From Sipunculus nudus (taxonomy: Eukaryota; Annelida; Sipuncula; Golfingiida; Sipunculidae), in NCBI GenBank assembly GCA_026874595.1, contig CM049311.1, positions 57,870,453 through 57,934,452 on the forward strand: a DNA stretch of 64,000 bases, given 5' to 3'. The notes under the pieces are model-generated. The model was not told the origin of the DNA. It was given only the letters and a program-made list of their open reading frames with translations, and did no database searches. A program made the position numbers and the translations under genes. Shown in pieces: positions 48,820 through 60,447 of this stretch. The number at the start of each line of letters is the position of its first letter. Within the stretch, counting starts at the first letter, position 1.

Positions 48820-50345
48820 ATGCCCCCGCCACAAAGTGGCCGGGGCATATAGTTTTACCCATGTCCATCATTTCGTCATTCCGTCATTCCGAAATCAAAC
48901 AGTTGTACAGACTTTTTTTTCGCAATGCCTGCAGATATTGGCCTGATTTTTGGTGTGTGGGCAGATAATGACCAGTTACAGATCGAGTTCGCGTTTCGTC
49001 CCGGTTGACCTACTTTTGACCGTTTTACGGCTCCTAAACTTAGAAAATTTCATGAAAAATAGAAATTTTCATGACAAATACACATGTACGGACTTTTTTT
49101 TCGCAGTGCCTGCAGATATTGGCCTGAGTTTTGGTGTGTGAGCAGATAATGACCACTTACAGATCGAGTTCGCGTTTCGTCCCGGTTGACCTACTTTTGA
49201 CCATTTTACGGCTCCTAAACTTAGAAAAATTCATGAAAAATAGAAATTTTCATGACAAATACACATGTACAGCCGTTTTTAGCCCTTAGCTCATAGGCTG
49301 ATGGGCTATTGTCGTCACCCAAGCTGTCCGTCTGTCCGTCCGTCCATCTGTCTGTCCGGTGTCTGTCCGTCCGTCCGTTCCGCGTCTGTTAACTTTTACC
49401 TTGTGAGCGTGATATCTCTAAAAGGATTCACCATCGGAATTTTATTTCATCAGTGAAGATGTATATCGATAAAATCTCGGTCAAGTTCGAAGATGGGTGA
49501 CCTTGACCCATTTTTCTACATTTTAGAGCTGATTATAGAAAAACACTCAGAAGTTTATATCTCAGGAACCATTGTGTGGATTTTCACAAAACTTACTATG
49601 ATCATTGGGACTGATGGTCTGTATGTGCTGCACAATTTTTATGGCGCCACCTGCAATTTCTGATTTTTTAATGAAATTTTATCGGATTTTTTCAATTTTG
49701 GCCTTTTGTGCAGGATATCTCCAAAGGTATTCAACACAGGAACTATATTTCTTCAGTGCTATTGCATTATATTTACAAAATCTTGGTCAAGTTCAAAGAT
49801 GGGTGATCTTGACCTACTTTTCAAGGTCACAGAGCTAAGTATAGAAAAAAACTTAGGAGCTTATTTCTCAGGAAGCATTTGGTGGATAGTTATGAAACAT
49901 GGTATATACCTCTCCAATTTAAATTTATAAATGATTATCAACTTTCGCTAATATTCTAGTTTCGCAATGCAATGCTTACAGGTACTGGCCTAATGTTTGG
50001 TCTGTGGGCGCATAATGACCACTTACAGATCGAGTTTGCGTTTCGTCCCAGTTAACCTATTTTTCACCATATGACAGATCCTGAACATAGAAAATTTAAT
50101 GAAAGACAGAAATTTTCATGAAAAATGCACATATATGGACTTTTTTTCACAATGCCTGCAGATACTGGCCTGATTTTTGGTGTGTTGCTTGATAATGACC
50201 CTTTACAGATCGAGTTTGCATTTTGCCCTTGTTGACCTACTTTTGACCATACAACACCTCCTGAACTTAAAAAATGTTACAAAATTTAACAAATGTTTCT
50301 AATTTGCCCCAGGCGGGGGCATTTGTGTCGTTCCGACATTTCTAG
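48820..50345 (+). mobile_element. Family C repeat, copy 2 (Helitron-like)
   Basis: Same ends as copy 1: ATGCCCCCGCC at the start and, at the finish, GGCGGGGGCAT, a hairpin GTGTCG-TTC-CGACA, TTTCTAG, with T on both sides. Very similar to copy 1 over its length but about 180 bp longer through an internal tandem duplication (about 48905-49087 versus 49088-49270). Confidence 0.8.
49281..49959 (+). mobile_element. Family E insert inside family C copy 2
   Basis: 679 bp, the same length and site as in copy 1, hence inserted before family C multiplied. Begins AGCCCTTAGCTCATAGGCTG, ends ATATTCTAG. Confidence 0.6.
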
Positions 50346-50545
50346 TCTATTTTTTTTTTTAATTTCTATTGTTGAGAAAGTTGTCAGCTGTGATTTTATC
50401 TAGTGATGCATTTATTGGTCATGATAAGTTTCTTAAGTTCTCAAAGAACTCAGGAATCCCAACTGATCACATTTTGAAAAAGCTAAGAAAAATGTACCAA
50501 TAGACAGATTCAGCTGAGCGTGGAGACCCTGGGGTCCCTAGTTAT

Positions 50546-51780
50546 CTCACAAGGTCTGTGTCATGGGACTGCCCTGCTGATTTTCACACTGACCAGGCTA
50601 ACAGTTCAATACATCTAGTCAAATTATGCTCCTATATGTGAATGGATGCTCTGCTTTGTGATGCCATGTTGTGCATATGATATTACTCAGTAACACTACC
50701 TTAATTATTACTGAATGAGTAAAAAAATGCAGTTTTAGTATGTGCTAGAATTTTGCAATTCTTTTCTAGGTCAGAAATTGCTTTCCTTAATAAAGCAAGT
50801 AGGTGTCTTTATTATTTGTTCCTTCAGTGTTATTTTTTGTGAGGTTATTTTCATTTACGGCAAATCACAAATTGATGGTTGTGTTGACTGAGTTTGGATT
50901 CATCCAAAGCATGCCTTTCTTGTTAAAGAAGAAAGATTTAGGAAATTCAGCAGGTTCTGAGATTTACAACACTCATGATTCAGTGCCAGTGGCCATTTTG
51001 TTGTTTGTATCAGGTTCCTGACTCGGAATGTCTCTTCTTAATAGTTAATGGGGAAAAACACACTTCAAGAGTAAAATTTCAAGGTAGTCCGTGTTCTTTT
51101 GTCAGTGCCAGCCACTGGTTTATTATCAGTCTAACTTTAGCAGGACTGTAATACCACTCACTTCGAGTTTAGAGACAGGACTGGGAGGCAGAGCAATGGT
51201 TAAGACTTAATATATATTTTATTTGCAGGATGAAACAGCAGCTGAGAGTAATCAGTTTTTTTTCCCAATTAACCACTAGACTATTAATGTTCTGTTAGGC
51301 CTGGATAATAGTTTGAATTTTTAAATCTCTGCTGATAACATGATTAATGATTAAAATAGGGCCTGTAGATCATTTCCTTAGTTAAAAACTACTAGGTCTT
51401 ATGGTTTAAGTAGCAGAATATGCTGGTTTGTTTTATTATCAATCTGTGGTCATGATAGTATCTGTTTGTGGTTAGGATTTTTCAGAAATGCAAGTCTTCT
51501 CTTTTCATCTGTTTTCTGATTAATTGCCTGGAATTCATTTCATATATAAATATAAAAACTAAAATTATTCAAATCTGCTAACAAGTTTACAAGACTATAT
51601 ATAATATGCAAGATTTGCAAGATAACTAAACATATATATTTCATATAAACCATATAACAGTAAATAAGTTTGTACACAAAGTGAAATGTCATGTTTGTGT
51701 GGGGACCCTGCCTGTCAGAACAGTGTGGTCATGCTCTCTATCATGTTATAAACTAATGCATTGTTGTCATGTAGTTAAAG
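50546..51780. other. Non-coding stretch
   Basis: Reading frame 50803-51021 has no upstream splice context or recognisable domain. Nothing else is supported. Confidence 0.4.
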
Positions 51781-51789
51781 GTTTATTTA

Positions 51790-52307
51790 TTTAGTTTATT
51801 TATTCAACTCAGAAGGACCCCTTTCGAGGTATACAGAGTCATGCAATACATTATAAAGAAATGCTTACATGGCAAGATCACATGTGATATAAAACAAATT
51901 TTACGTAGTCATCGAATGACAAATAACAATCAATATACGACAAAAGCACCTATTTCTAACCTAAGTATAAAAAGTAGATAATATGCAACATACCAATATA
52001 TTAACATCCGCATAAAGATAGGAACACCTATCTGAAAATAATACTGACACTAAGATGGTAAAATAATTATTTGTAATGTGTATATATAGGATGTTCCCTG
52101 GGTGTATCAAGTGCAGTAATATTTTTAATTTAATGCTGATATGATTGTCTTTGCAAATTTAGCTAAGATTGATAGTTGTAATCGATCCTCAATATTGAAC
52201 AATAGATGCATTTTTAATGTGTTTGGTCTAGTCAGGTAAAACTTTGGTATTCGGCGGGATCTTTCCCTCTTGAAGGCAGTACATTCAAACAAATAATGAA
52301 ACTCATG
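51790..52307 (-). pseudogene. 3' end of a non-LTR retrotransposon
   Basis: Minus strand 52307-52125 is one open segment, HEFHYLFECTAFKRERSRR, then IPKFYLTRPNTLKMHLLF and ILAKFAKTI, ending TAA. This is the extreme C-terminus typical of LINE polyproteins (a Cys/His motif followed by an F-x-K-F-type end). About 330 bp of 3' UTR leads to an AATAAATAAACTAAATAAAT-like tail at about 51783-51802. Upstream reverse transcriptase sequence is missing or too decayed to read. Confidence 0.75.
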
Positions 52308-53847
52308 GTAATAATATGAATTGGAGCTTTAATTCATGTATTGTAAATATCTATGATTGTATCTTTTTTTGGAATAATGTGTAATGCATTGCCATTATAT
52401 CTATTTGTCTTTAGTCAGATTTCCATTTTAGTCCGTAATACTTGTCAGAAGAGTTCACGAAATTATGTTGAATAATATATTGCCATGCATTGATTCAATT
52501 TAATTTAGTTAAACTGTTCATTTTGGGGAATATCTCATTTTTAATCAGTTTGTAAACTGATGTGTTGAATTCAGAGACATTCTGACGCAAGGTATTCTGT
52601 AACCCAAATGTCTCACTGTAGAACAAGAAATTTGTTAAAACTGATGTGTTCAGCAAATTAAGGCTTTAACATGAATTAACATTTCAGCACTTTTCACCAT
52701 GGTGCCTGGTTATGTTCATTTGAGAAAAATAAGTTCATGTTCAGGCTGCTTTACAGACTTTTGCCAGGCAAAATATTTTCCTGATGTTAATGGGCAATAA
52801 TTCAATAGTTCACACTTGGCCTTTCTGAAAAATCTGGCTAAGAGTTAATGTTTGTTTTGACCTGTAAGGGCAATTTCAGCTTTCATCATGATGGCAGCTG
52901 AGGTCAGACAGCATATTTACATAAGCAGGCCAAGGTTGTACAGTAGAAAGCCTTTTTAGCTCAGCTGACTGTAAGTCATCTGAGCTATAGTTGTGGTCCA
53001 TTGTCTGTCATCCATCTGTCCGTCTGTCTGTCTGTTAGACTGCCACTTTTTGAAACCGTTAGACCTATGAATCCTAAATTCAGCATAATGTTAGATGTCC
53101 GTAAAATCTCCTACCATACCAAAAATTTGGTCAATATGACTTCGTTCCTTTGATATATTTAGGAAAAACCTCAAATTTCCCATGAAAACCTATTATCATA
53201 CTTATATTGAAACCGGTTATCTGTTTCTCTTAATATTTACCAGATGTAATCTCCAATATATCAATATATACATGCCAGAAATTAAGTCTGTTAAATATAA
53301 TTTCTTTAAGTTATGGGCCCAAACAAAAATGGACTTGGTAAAAAAATAAAAAAAATTTTTACTCACTTAACATGAAAAATTCTGAAACTAGAGACTATTT
53401 TCCCAAGTATATAACTTTGTTTAATTAAGATTCAATTGTTTACCCAAAATTAGATCTGAATTTTGTAAAATTTTTTAAGTTATTAGCATAAAAATTAAAT
53501 CAGTACATTAAATTTTGCCCAATGTACTATTGATTTAATATTCACAGCATGTAAACATAAGTATTTAATTAGTTAAAAACTGAAATTTGAAAATAAAAGC
53601 TTGAAAATTAGGCTAGTTATTGATTTTTTTCTTGAGGATCTGTTGTTGTCATTTCCTTTGTCCAGATGCAGGGTCCCACTCGAGGTCACTGGAAGTCAGC
53701 AGTGCCAGGGTTTCTGATTTGTTAGAGTCACTGGGGGAGATCCCCTGCTGTGACAGGTGTACAGTAATTTTCATATCACCACCCCAGTCCCCCCCCCCCC
53801 CCCCCCCCTTCCAACACAAACCCAAGCCACCAAGTGTTATGCAGTAA

Positions 53848-54670
53848 TTGTATCCGCCAAAACAAAGTTTTGCGGATACTATGTTAATGACCGGGTTTCG
53901 CCTCCACGGCTGCCACTTTTGTTTCCAGAGAACTCCTCTGAGACTACTGGGCTGATTTTTCTTAAAAATTACACAAATTATCCGGTCACATGTGAACTGG
54001 TGCCTAACCAATTGGCATTGACCTCTGACCTTTCCATTCTGCCCAGCGTCCATTTGTGCTTCTGTTTCCACACATAAACCCACATATTTCGGGAACCGGT
54101 TTGGTAGATCAGGAAAATAAATTTGTACAAATGTAGCCCTTGGATAGCTATATAACATACACAAATAATGGTGGTGCCACCTGTCCATCTGTTCGTCTGC
54201 CTTGGAGTTTAAATCATTCCTATCTCTGCAGTGGTTTGACTAATTCATCTGAAATTCAGCATGCGTGTACATCCGAGTTAGCTTTCTTAATTTTATGACA
54301 GGTGGCGCCACCTTTATTCACGTTGAGGCTGCAGATATCCATGCTTTTATCTCCGAACTAGTTTGACGTATCTTCCTGAAAATTTGCATGTGTATAGATC
54401 TCACATCTTTATCATACACAAAACAAGTGGCACCACCTGCAACCATTTTTGCACAGCGTCTGTCTGTTTGTCCACCATGGGCTTAAATCACTCATATCTC
54501 TGTAATGGTTTGACATATCTGCCTAAAATTTTGCAGATTTATACATACTGGACAGCTCGCTTGATTTTATGACAGGTGGCACCACCTACATTCTAGTTTA
54601 TGCTGCAGACATCCAAGCTCATATCTCAGGAACCATTTGACCGATTGGGCCAAAATTTTGCATGTGTATA
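53848..54670 (+). mobile_element. Family B repeat, 3'-truncated, nested
   Basis: Starts TTGTATCCGCCAAAACAAAG with hairpin GTTTTGCGGATAC. Contains B units and GGTGGCGCCACC at 54301. It fades after TTTGCATGTGTATAATC without a 3' hairpin. Confidence 0.65.
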
Positions 54671-55020
54671 ATCTGAATCAAGTATTATTTTTATATATTT
54701 AATGCTTTGCAAATTGAAAAGATATATTTTTGTGGTAAAAAATAAATAAACATTTGTATGCATGATATGCTGTTATCTGACAAGATTGAGATTTATGCTG
54801 ATGCAATTTAGAAGTATGAATCAACTTTTATATTCAGATATATATGTTATATCAGGTTTGTATAGCAATATAAACTTATAATAAAAAAAAATTAATGTGA
54901 TAAAAAATGAGGATCTTATACAAACATTTGTTCATTATTTTCCTGCCTCAGCAGAATTGGAGATCAGGCTTTGTTTGCCCTGTATGTATATGCAGAAGTA
55001 TTGTTAATCCCACCATCTCC

Positions 55021-55044
55021 CTCCCCCCCCCCCCCCCCCCCCCC
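55021..55044. repeat. C homopolymer
   Basis: Interrupted once near the start by T, then over 20 C. Confidence 0.95.
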
Positions 55045-55215
55045 GCCATTGATTCCTGAGCACTGTGACATTAGTTTTTATTGCAATTGTGTAAAATTTA
55101 TTTAATTAAAAATATAATAGGATTAGACACAATTAAGATCTTTTTGAAACATATTCTTGCCTTAAGAGAATGGAACATAAAGTGATCAGCGGTGTCCATC
55201 ATCTCTCCGTTTTCA

Positions 55216-56403
55216 TTGTATCCGCCAAAACGAAGTTTTGCGGATACTATGTTTTTGACCAGGTTCTGCCACCGCTGCAGCGTTCATTTCCGGAGAACTC
55301 CTCTGAGACTACTGGATGGATTTTTCCGAAACTTACACCAATTGTCGGGTCACATGTGAACTGGTGCCTTACCAATTTGCCTTGACCTCTGACCTTTCCT
55401 CTCTGCCCAGCATCCATTTGTGCTTCTGTTTTCACACACAAACCCACATATCTCGGGAACCATTTGACCGATCAGGAAAATTTTTTTTATACAAATGTAG
55501 CCCTTGGATAGCTTTATAACATACACAAAAAAAGGTGGGGCCACCTGCAGCCATTTATGCACAGTGTCCATTTGTTCATCTGCCTTGGGTTAAAATCACT
55601 CATATCTATCTCTGCAGTGGTTTGACTGATTCACCTGAAATTTGGTATGCGTATACATCCTAGATAGCTTTCTTGATTTTATGACAGGTGGCGCCACCTA
55701 CATTTACGTTCACGCTGCAGACATCCAAGCTCATATCTCGGGAACCGTTCGACCAATCAGGAAAATTTTTACACAAATGTAGCCCTTGGAAAGCTTTATA
55801 ACATACACAACAATGATGGCGACACCTGCAGCCATTTTTGCACAGCATCCATCTTTTTGTCTGCCTTGGGTTAAAGTCACTCATATCTCTGCAGTGGTTT
55901 GACAAAAAATACCTGTAATTCGGCATGCGTATACATCCTAGATAGCTTTCAAGATTTATGACAGGTGGCGCCAGCTTCATTCATGTTCACGCTGCAAACA
56001 TTAATGCTTATATCTCCGAACTTGTTTGACCAATCAAGAAAAAAAATTTTACACAAATGTAGCCCTTGGAAAGCTTTATAACATACACAAAAATGGTGGC
56101 ACCACCTGCAGCCATTTTTGCACAGCGTCCATCTGATTGTCTGCTGTGGGATAAAATCACTCATATCTCTGCAGTGGTTTGACTTTTCAACCTGAAATTT
56201 TGCATTTGTATACATCTTGGATAGTTTCTTGTTCAAATAACAGGTGGCGCCACCTACAGTCATGTTATGTGGCAGACATCCATTCTAATATGTAACACAT
56301 GTAACTCTATTTCCCCTTGCCACTCAATCCATGCCTCACTTAACCTGTCCTACTCTGATTTAGGCGGACAGACGAAGTCGCTTGTCGACTACCCGTATTC
56401 TAG
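55216..56403 (+). mobile_element. Family B repeat, full length, nested
   Basis: 5' TTGTATCCGCCAAAACGAAG with a near-perfect hairpin. 3' TTAGGCGGACAGACGAAGTC, then GCTTGTCGACTACCCGTATT, CTAG before TT. Palindromes GGTGGCGCCACC at 55687 and 56243. Confidence 0.75.
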
Positions 56404-56765
56404 TTAAATATATATTAATTATGAAATTTTACTTATAAGCACTGTTGAAATAACTTTCATATGCTGTATGTGTTTGGAATTAAGCTATTTAAGTCTGATA
56501 TTTGAAAGCAAATTATATATTCAGTTGTGTTTAAATGCAGATGTTAAACAAATTTAATATAATGAATAAATTAAGAAATAATTGAAACTTAATATATTAT
56601 CGGCTTTGTTTGTCTACAAGTCTGTCTGTCCCATTTTAAAATATTAAGTAATAATGAATGAACTTTTTTATTCTGTAAGCATTGTTGAATTAAGTGAAAA
56701 TCCTATGTATATATGCTATAATAATACAGATATGTTGTAACTCCCACCATACCACACCACCCACT

Positions 56766-56813
56766 CCCTCAACCCCCCCCCCCCCCCCCACGACCACCAC
56801 CACCACCACCACC
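56766..56813. repeat. C homopolymer followed by (ACC)n
   Basis: About 19 C, then ACGACC and six or seven ACC units. Confidence 0.95.
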
Positions 56814-57584
56814 AAGTCCATTCATCTGTGGACTGGGGACATTAGTTATATTTAAACTGGATACATTTCATAAAAATAAAAAAAAAACATATATTTAATA
56901 ATACATATTATAAAAAAATAGATTCAATTGAACAAATGTGTAAACTACTGAAATGTCAACAGTTAATCAAAAAGCCAACTAATGATGATGGTAATAGTAC
57001 AGATCATTTGTTCACAAACTGCTTACATGCTTTAGTTTCAACATTAGGAAGCACATGGTCAGGTCAAAAATATTATTTGCAACAATTTCTTGCTCATCAA
57101 TACAAACCAATCATAAACCAACCATGGCCTATATTACCTCTTCCTCTTAGACTTTATCTCCATTTGATATTATTATAGATTTTTACCTTCAAGGTCAACT
57201 TCAGCTGAGCACAGTGACCCATGGGTCCCTTGTTTCTAAAGCGTCAGGGAACAAACTTTTTGTTTAACAATCTTTTGAATCACCAGCATGGGGTCTGGTG
57301 GCATGTTCTTGCAACAGTTAATGTCATCTTACCCAGAGAACACTATGTTTCTTTTGACCTACGTAAAGAAAATCCTAGACATTTAAAAAAATATTAGCTT
57401 TAATGCAGAGTATGATTGGTCTAACCTGTTTTTAGGAAACTGTGCCCTTTATTTCAACAAATTTACCAAAAGGAAAGGTCGATTGAAATCACCATTGGGG
57501 ATGACTAATTTGTTTCTTTGACAGCCCACAGGCAGAGCCATCCAGTACATATGTATGCAGTGAAAGTCAAGTTAATTTTGAAAG

Positions 57585-57665
57585 AGATAGGACATATCCA
57601 AGTAGTTAACGCGTTGGACTTCAGAGCTGAAGGTCCATGGTTTGAACCCTGCTGGTGTCTCAGTG
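57585..57665 (+). repeat. tRNA-like sequence, possible SINE head
   Basis: Contains an A-box-like TAGTTAACGCG and a B-box-like GGTTTGAACCC about 35 bp apart, with GGACTTCAGAGCTGAAGGTC between them resembling an anticodon arm. Acceptor and T stems do not pair fully, so it is not a functional tRNA gene. Confidence 0.35.
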
Positions 57666-58647
57666 GCATAATGGTGAAATCTCGTTATAGAACCTCAGAG
57701 ATTCTCTTTTATATCTTAATGACAGTTTATAACTTATGGATTATTCCTAACAAATTTATTAAAACTTTTAGGAAAAAACCCAATTTTCAAGAGAATGGCG
57801 TTTAGAAAAACAGTGTTCTACTGTATTTGCATTTGAGACCTTAGATTTGACATCATCAGCCAATTGCTCATCTTAATGATTTTGGACAAGTTCAGCTGTT
57901 TCAGGCACTGATGAAAATAAAAAAAATTGTCCACTGTCAGATGAATGCCACATTATCTGTACATCACTTGTAAGGGGTAGTCTGTAAGGGTTTCAGTTCA
58001 CTGATAATTTTGAAATGAAAGAAATGCCTTAAAACATGATATGTCACCCCACAAGTGAGCAGAGCACTTTCCTGCCTTAATGACAACATGAATGGAACTG
58101 AATGTGCAGGCATATACCAATATTTTACTTTGAATTTCTGATTTGCTCTCTGTCTTAGGCATGGTGTCTTTCCACCAAGAGGAACTATTTTACCATATGC
58201 AAATAAGCTGTGAATCAAGTTATCACAAGATCAGATGTTGAAAATTGAAGTGGATACCCTTGTGTCATTCACAAAATGATGGGGGCCACAAGAGGCCTAA
58301 AACTTTCCATAACAAAGTAAACACTGGTTATTCATTATTTGTCAGCATTTCAAAGGAAAAGTTGCAACTCATTCAGTGGTATCTTGGCTTCTCAAGGGTT
58401 CGAAACCATGTACATATTAAATACTCTGATTCCATCAAATGTACAAGAAAAATCTCATTTTTGTCAGCAGTGCGCTTGAATAGAGGTTAAAATTTTGCTA
58501 CCTTTGAAATGTAACTTCTAAAATGCAGCTATTACAGGAGACATAAAATGTAAAATTGGTCAGGGAAAAAAAAAGCCTTGGCAGGTGGAAGAAGTAAATC
58601 GAGGCCTTGTTGAGAAACCAGAACAGAATATTTTACCAAAAATATAA

Positions 58648-58715
<68 letters not shown>
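58648..58715. repeat. (AT)n microsatellite
   Basis: Pure AT alternation of about 68 bp. Confidence 0.95.
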
Positions 58716-58718
<3 letters not shown>

Positions 58719-58911
58719 CACATAATGTTAAGTACCCAATTCTGTTTTCATGATTAGCACTCATACATTTGGATGTCAGTTGCCGTTATCTCTAGGGTGG
58801 TTGCATGTACACCCCTTGGCACTTCTTTTCCATATTATTTTACTCATATATTCATTTCCTTGTCCTGTAATTACACTGTACAAAATATCCTGGCAAGAAC
58901 TCTGATTTTAT

Positions 58912-60447
58912 GTTTTGGGATACTATGCTTTCATGGGGGTTTAGGTGGTGACCATAGTGCTGCCACAGTGTTTGTCTATTAAGGAACTCCTCTGAAACCG
59001 CTGGATGGATCTATCCGAAACCTGGCATCATTATAGGGTCGCAAGGGAAATGGTGTTTTACAAAGACTGTTGGTGCCATCTACAATCTTTTTTCATTTGG
59101 TGTTCCTCCATGCATCTGTTCACATATCTCAGGAGTTGATTGATATATAATTGGCCAAAATTTTGCAGGGCTGTAAAATGTTATATACCTTGACTTCATA
59201 CCTAGACCGGTGGTGCCCCATGAATATTATTGCAGGTGGCACCCATTTGGCTTTAGGTGAAAATCACATATCTCAAGAGTGGTTTGACCTTTTTGAATTT
59301 TTGCAGGTCTATCCTTCTTTGATAACTTTTTTTCATACACAAGACAGATGGGCCACCTCAATCACATTTCCATATAATACATCATGCACTTATCTCAAGA
59401 GTGGTTTGACGCATTGGCCTGAAATTTTGCATATCAATTGGTCTTGGATAATTTTTTTCTCATACCCAAGGCTGGTGGCTGCTCCTACAAGGTGGTTTGA
59501 CACTTGCATGCTCATAGGTCTTGTATAGCTTTATCTCGAACCCAAAACTGATGTAGCTTTATCTTGTAACCAAAACTGGTAGAGCCACCTGTAATGGTTT
59601 TTACGTAGCTTGCATCTAACGCAAGTAAAAATTATACGTCTTAGGAGTGGTTTAATGTTTCAGCCTGAAATTTTGCATGTTCATCCATCTTGGCAAGTTT
59701 CTTGTACACAAGACTTGGGCATGACCTACCATCTCAATTTTTTTTTATAGAATACATCCTTTGCACATATCACAGAACTGCATCAACATATTGGTCTGAA
59801 ATTTTGTATGTCAATAAATATTTGATAGTTTTTTCTCATTTTTAAGATTAGTCGGGCCACCTATAACCATTTTTCTATGACAACCATCTGTGCATCTATT
59901 TTTGGGAAAAAATCACACATATCTCAGGTATGGTTTGAGATATATCAGTCTGATTTTGCATGTCCATAGATCTTGGATGCCTTTATTTAATATTAAGATT
60001 GGTTGTGCCACTTTGAATCATGTTTTTGTTTAGTGCATCTATGCACTTATCTACAGAGTGTTTAGACATATCAGCCTGAAATTTGAATGTCCAGAGACCT
60101 TGGGTAGCTTCATCTCTTATGCAAGACTGGTGGCACCACCTTCAACCGTTTTTGCATGTATTGCATTTTTGCCTCTATTTTGGTATAAGTCACATATATT
60201 TCAGGAGAGGTTGGACATATCAACCTAAAGTTTGGCATATGTCCAAAGATCTTGTATTTCTTTACCTTCTACAAAGACTGATGGTCCCATCTACAATAAT
60301 TCTTTTGTGGTGTCTTAGGATAGTTTGGCCCTTTGATGACAGAAATCTTGAGGTTTCTCATGTCAGGAGAAACTCCATGCCTTGATTAATCCTTGCCCCT
60401 GTGATTTGGATACACAGTCTCTTGTTGACTGTCCATGGACATTCTAG
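58912..60447 (+). mobile_element. Family B repeat, diverged
   Basis: Starts near TTTTGGGATACTATG, the inner arm of the B 5' hairpin, then GGAACTCCTCTGAAACC. It has repeated units with TATCTCAGGAGTGG-like and TTGCATG blocks. Ends GGATACACAGTCTCTTGTTG, ACTGTCCATGGACATTCTAG before TTT. Units are more decayed than in other copies. Confidence 0.6.

Larger units (their letters stand above)
48257..50541 (+). mobile_element. A-subfamily repeat with both ends, hosting family C copy 2
   Basis: 5' TTTTTAGCTCAGCTGACTAA, a GTCTGTCCGTG-type tract, then blocks shared with 37390-40099. 3' TTCAGCTGAGCGTGGAGACC, CTGGGGTCCCTAG before TTA. This copy shows the CTAG form of the terminus. Family C interrupts it at 48820-50345. 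Confidence 0.65.
52953..57232 (+). mobile_element. Family A repeat, complete ends, with two nested family B elements
   Basis: 5' TTTTTAGCTCAGCTGACTGT with hairpin and GTCCGTCTGTCTG tract. 3' TTCAGCTGAGCACAGTGACC, CATGGGTCCCTTG before TTT. Poly-C runs lie at 53787, 55021 and 56766. The region 56930-57175 matches 13836-14060 of the minus-strand copy, including the short frame beginning MCKLL.CQQLIKK. Confidence 0.7.
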
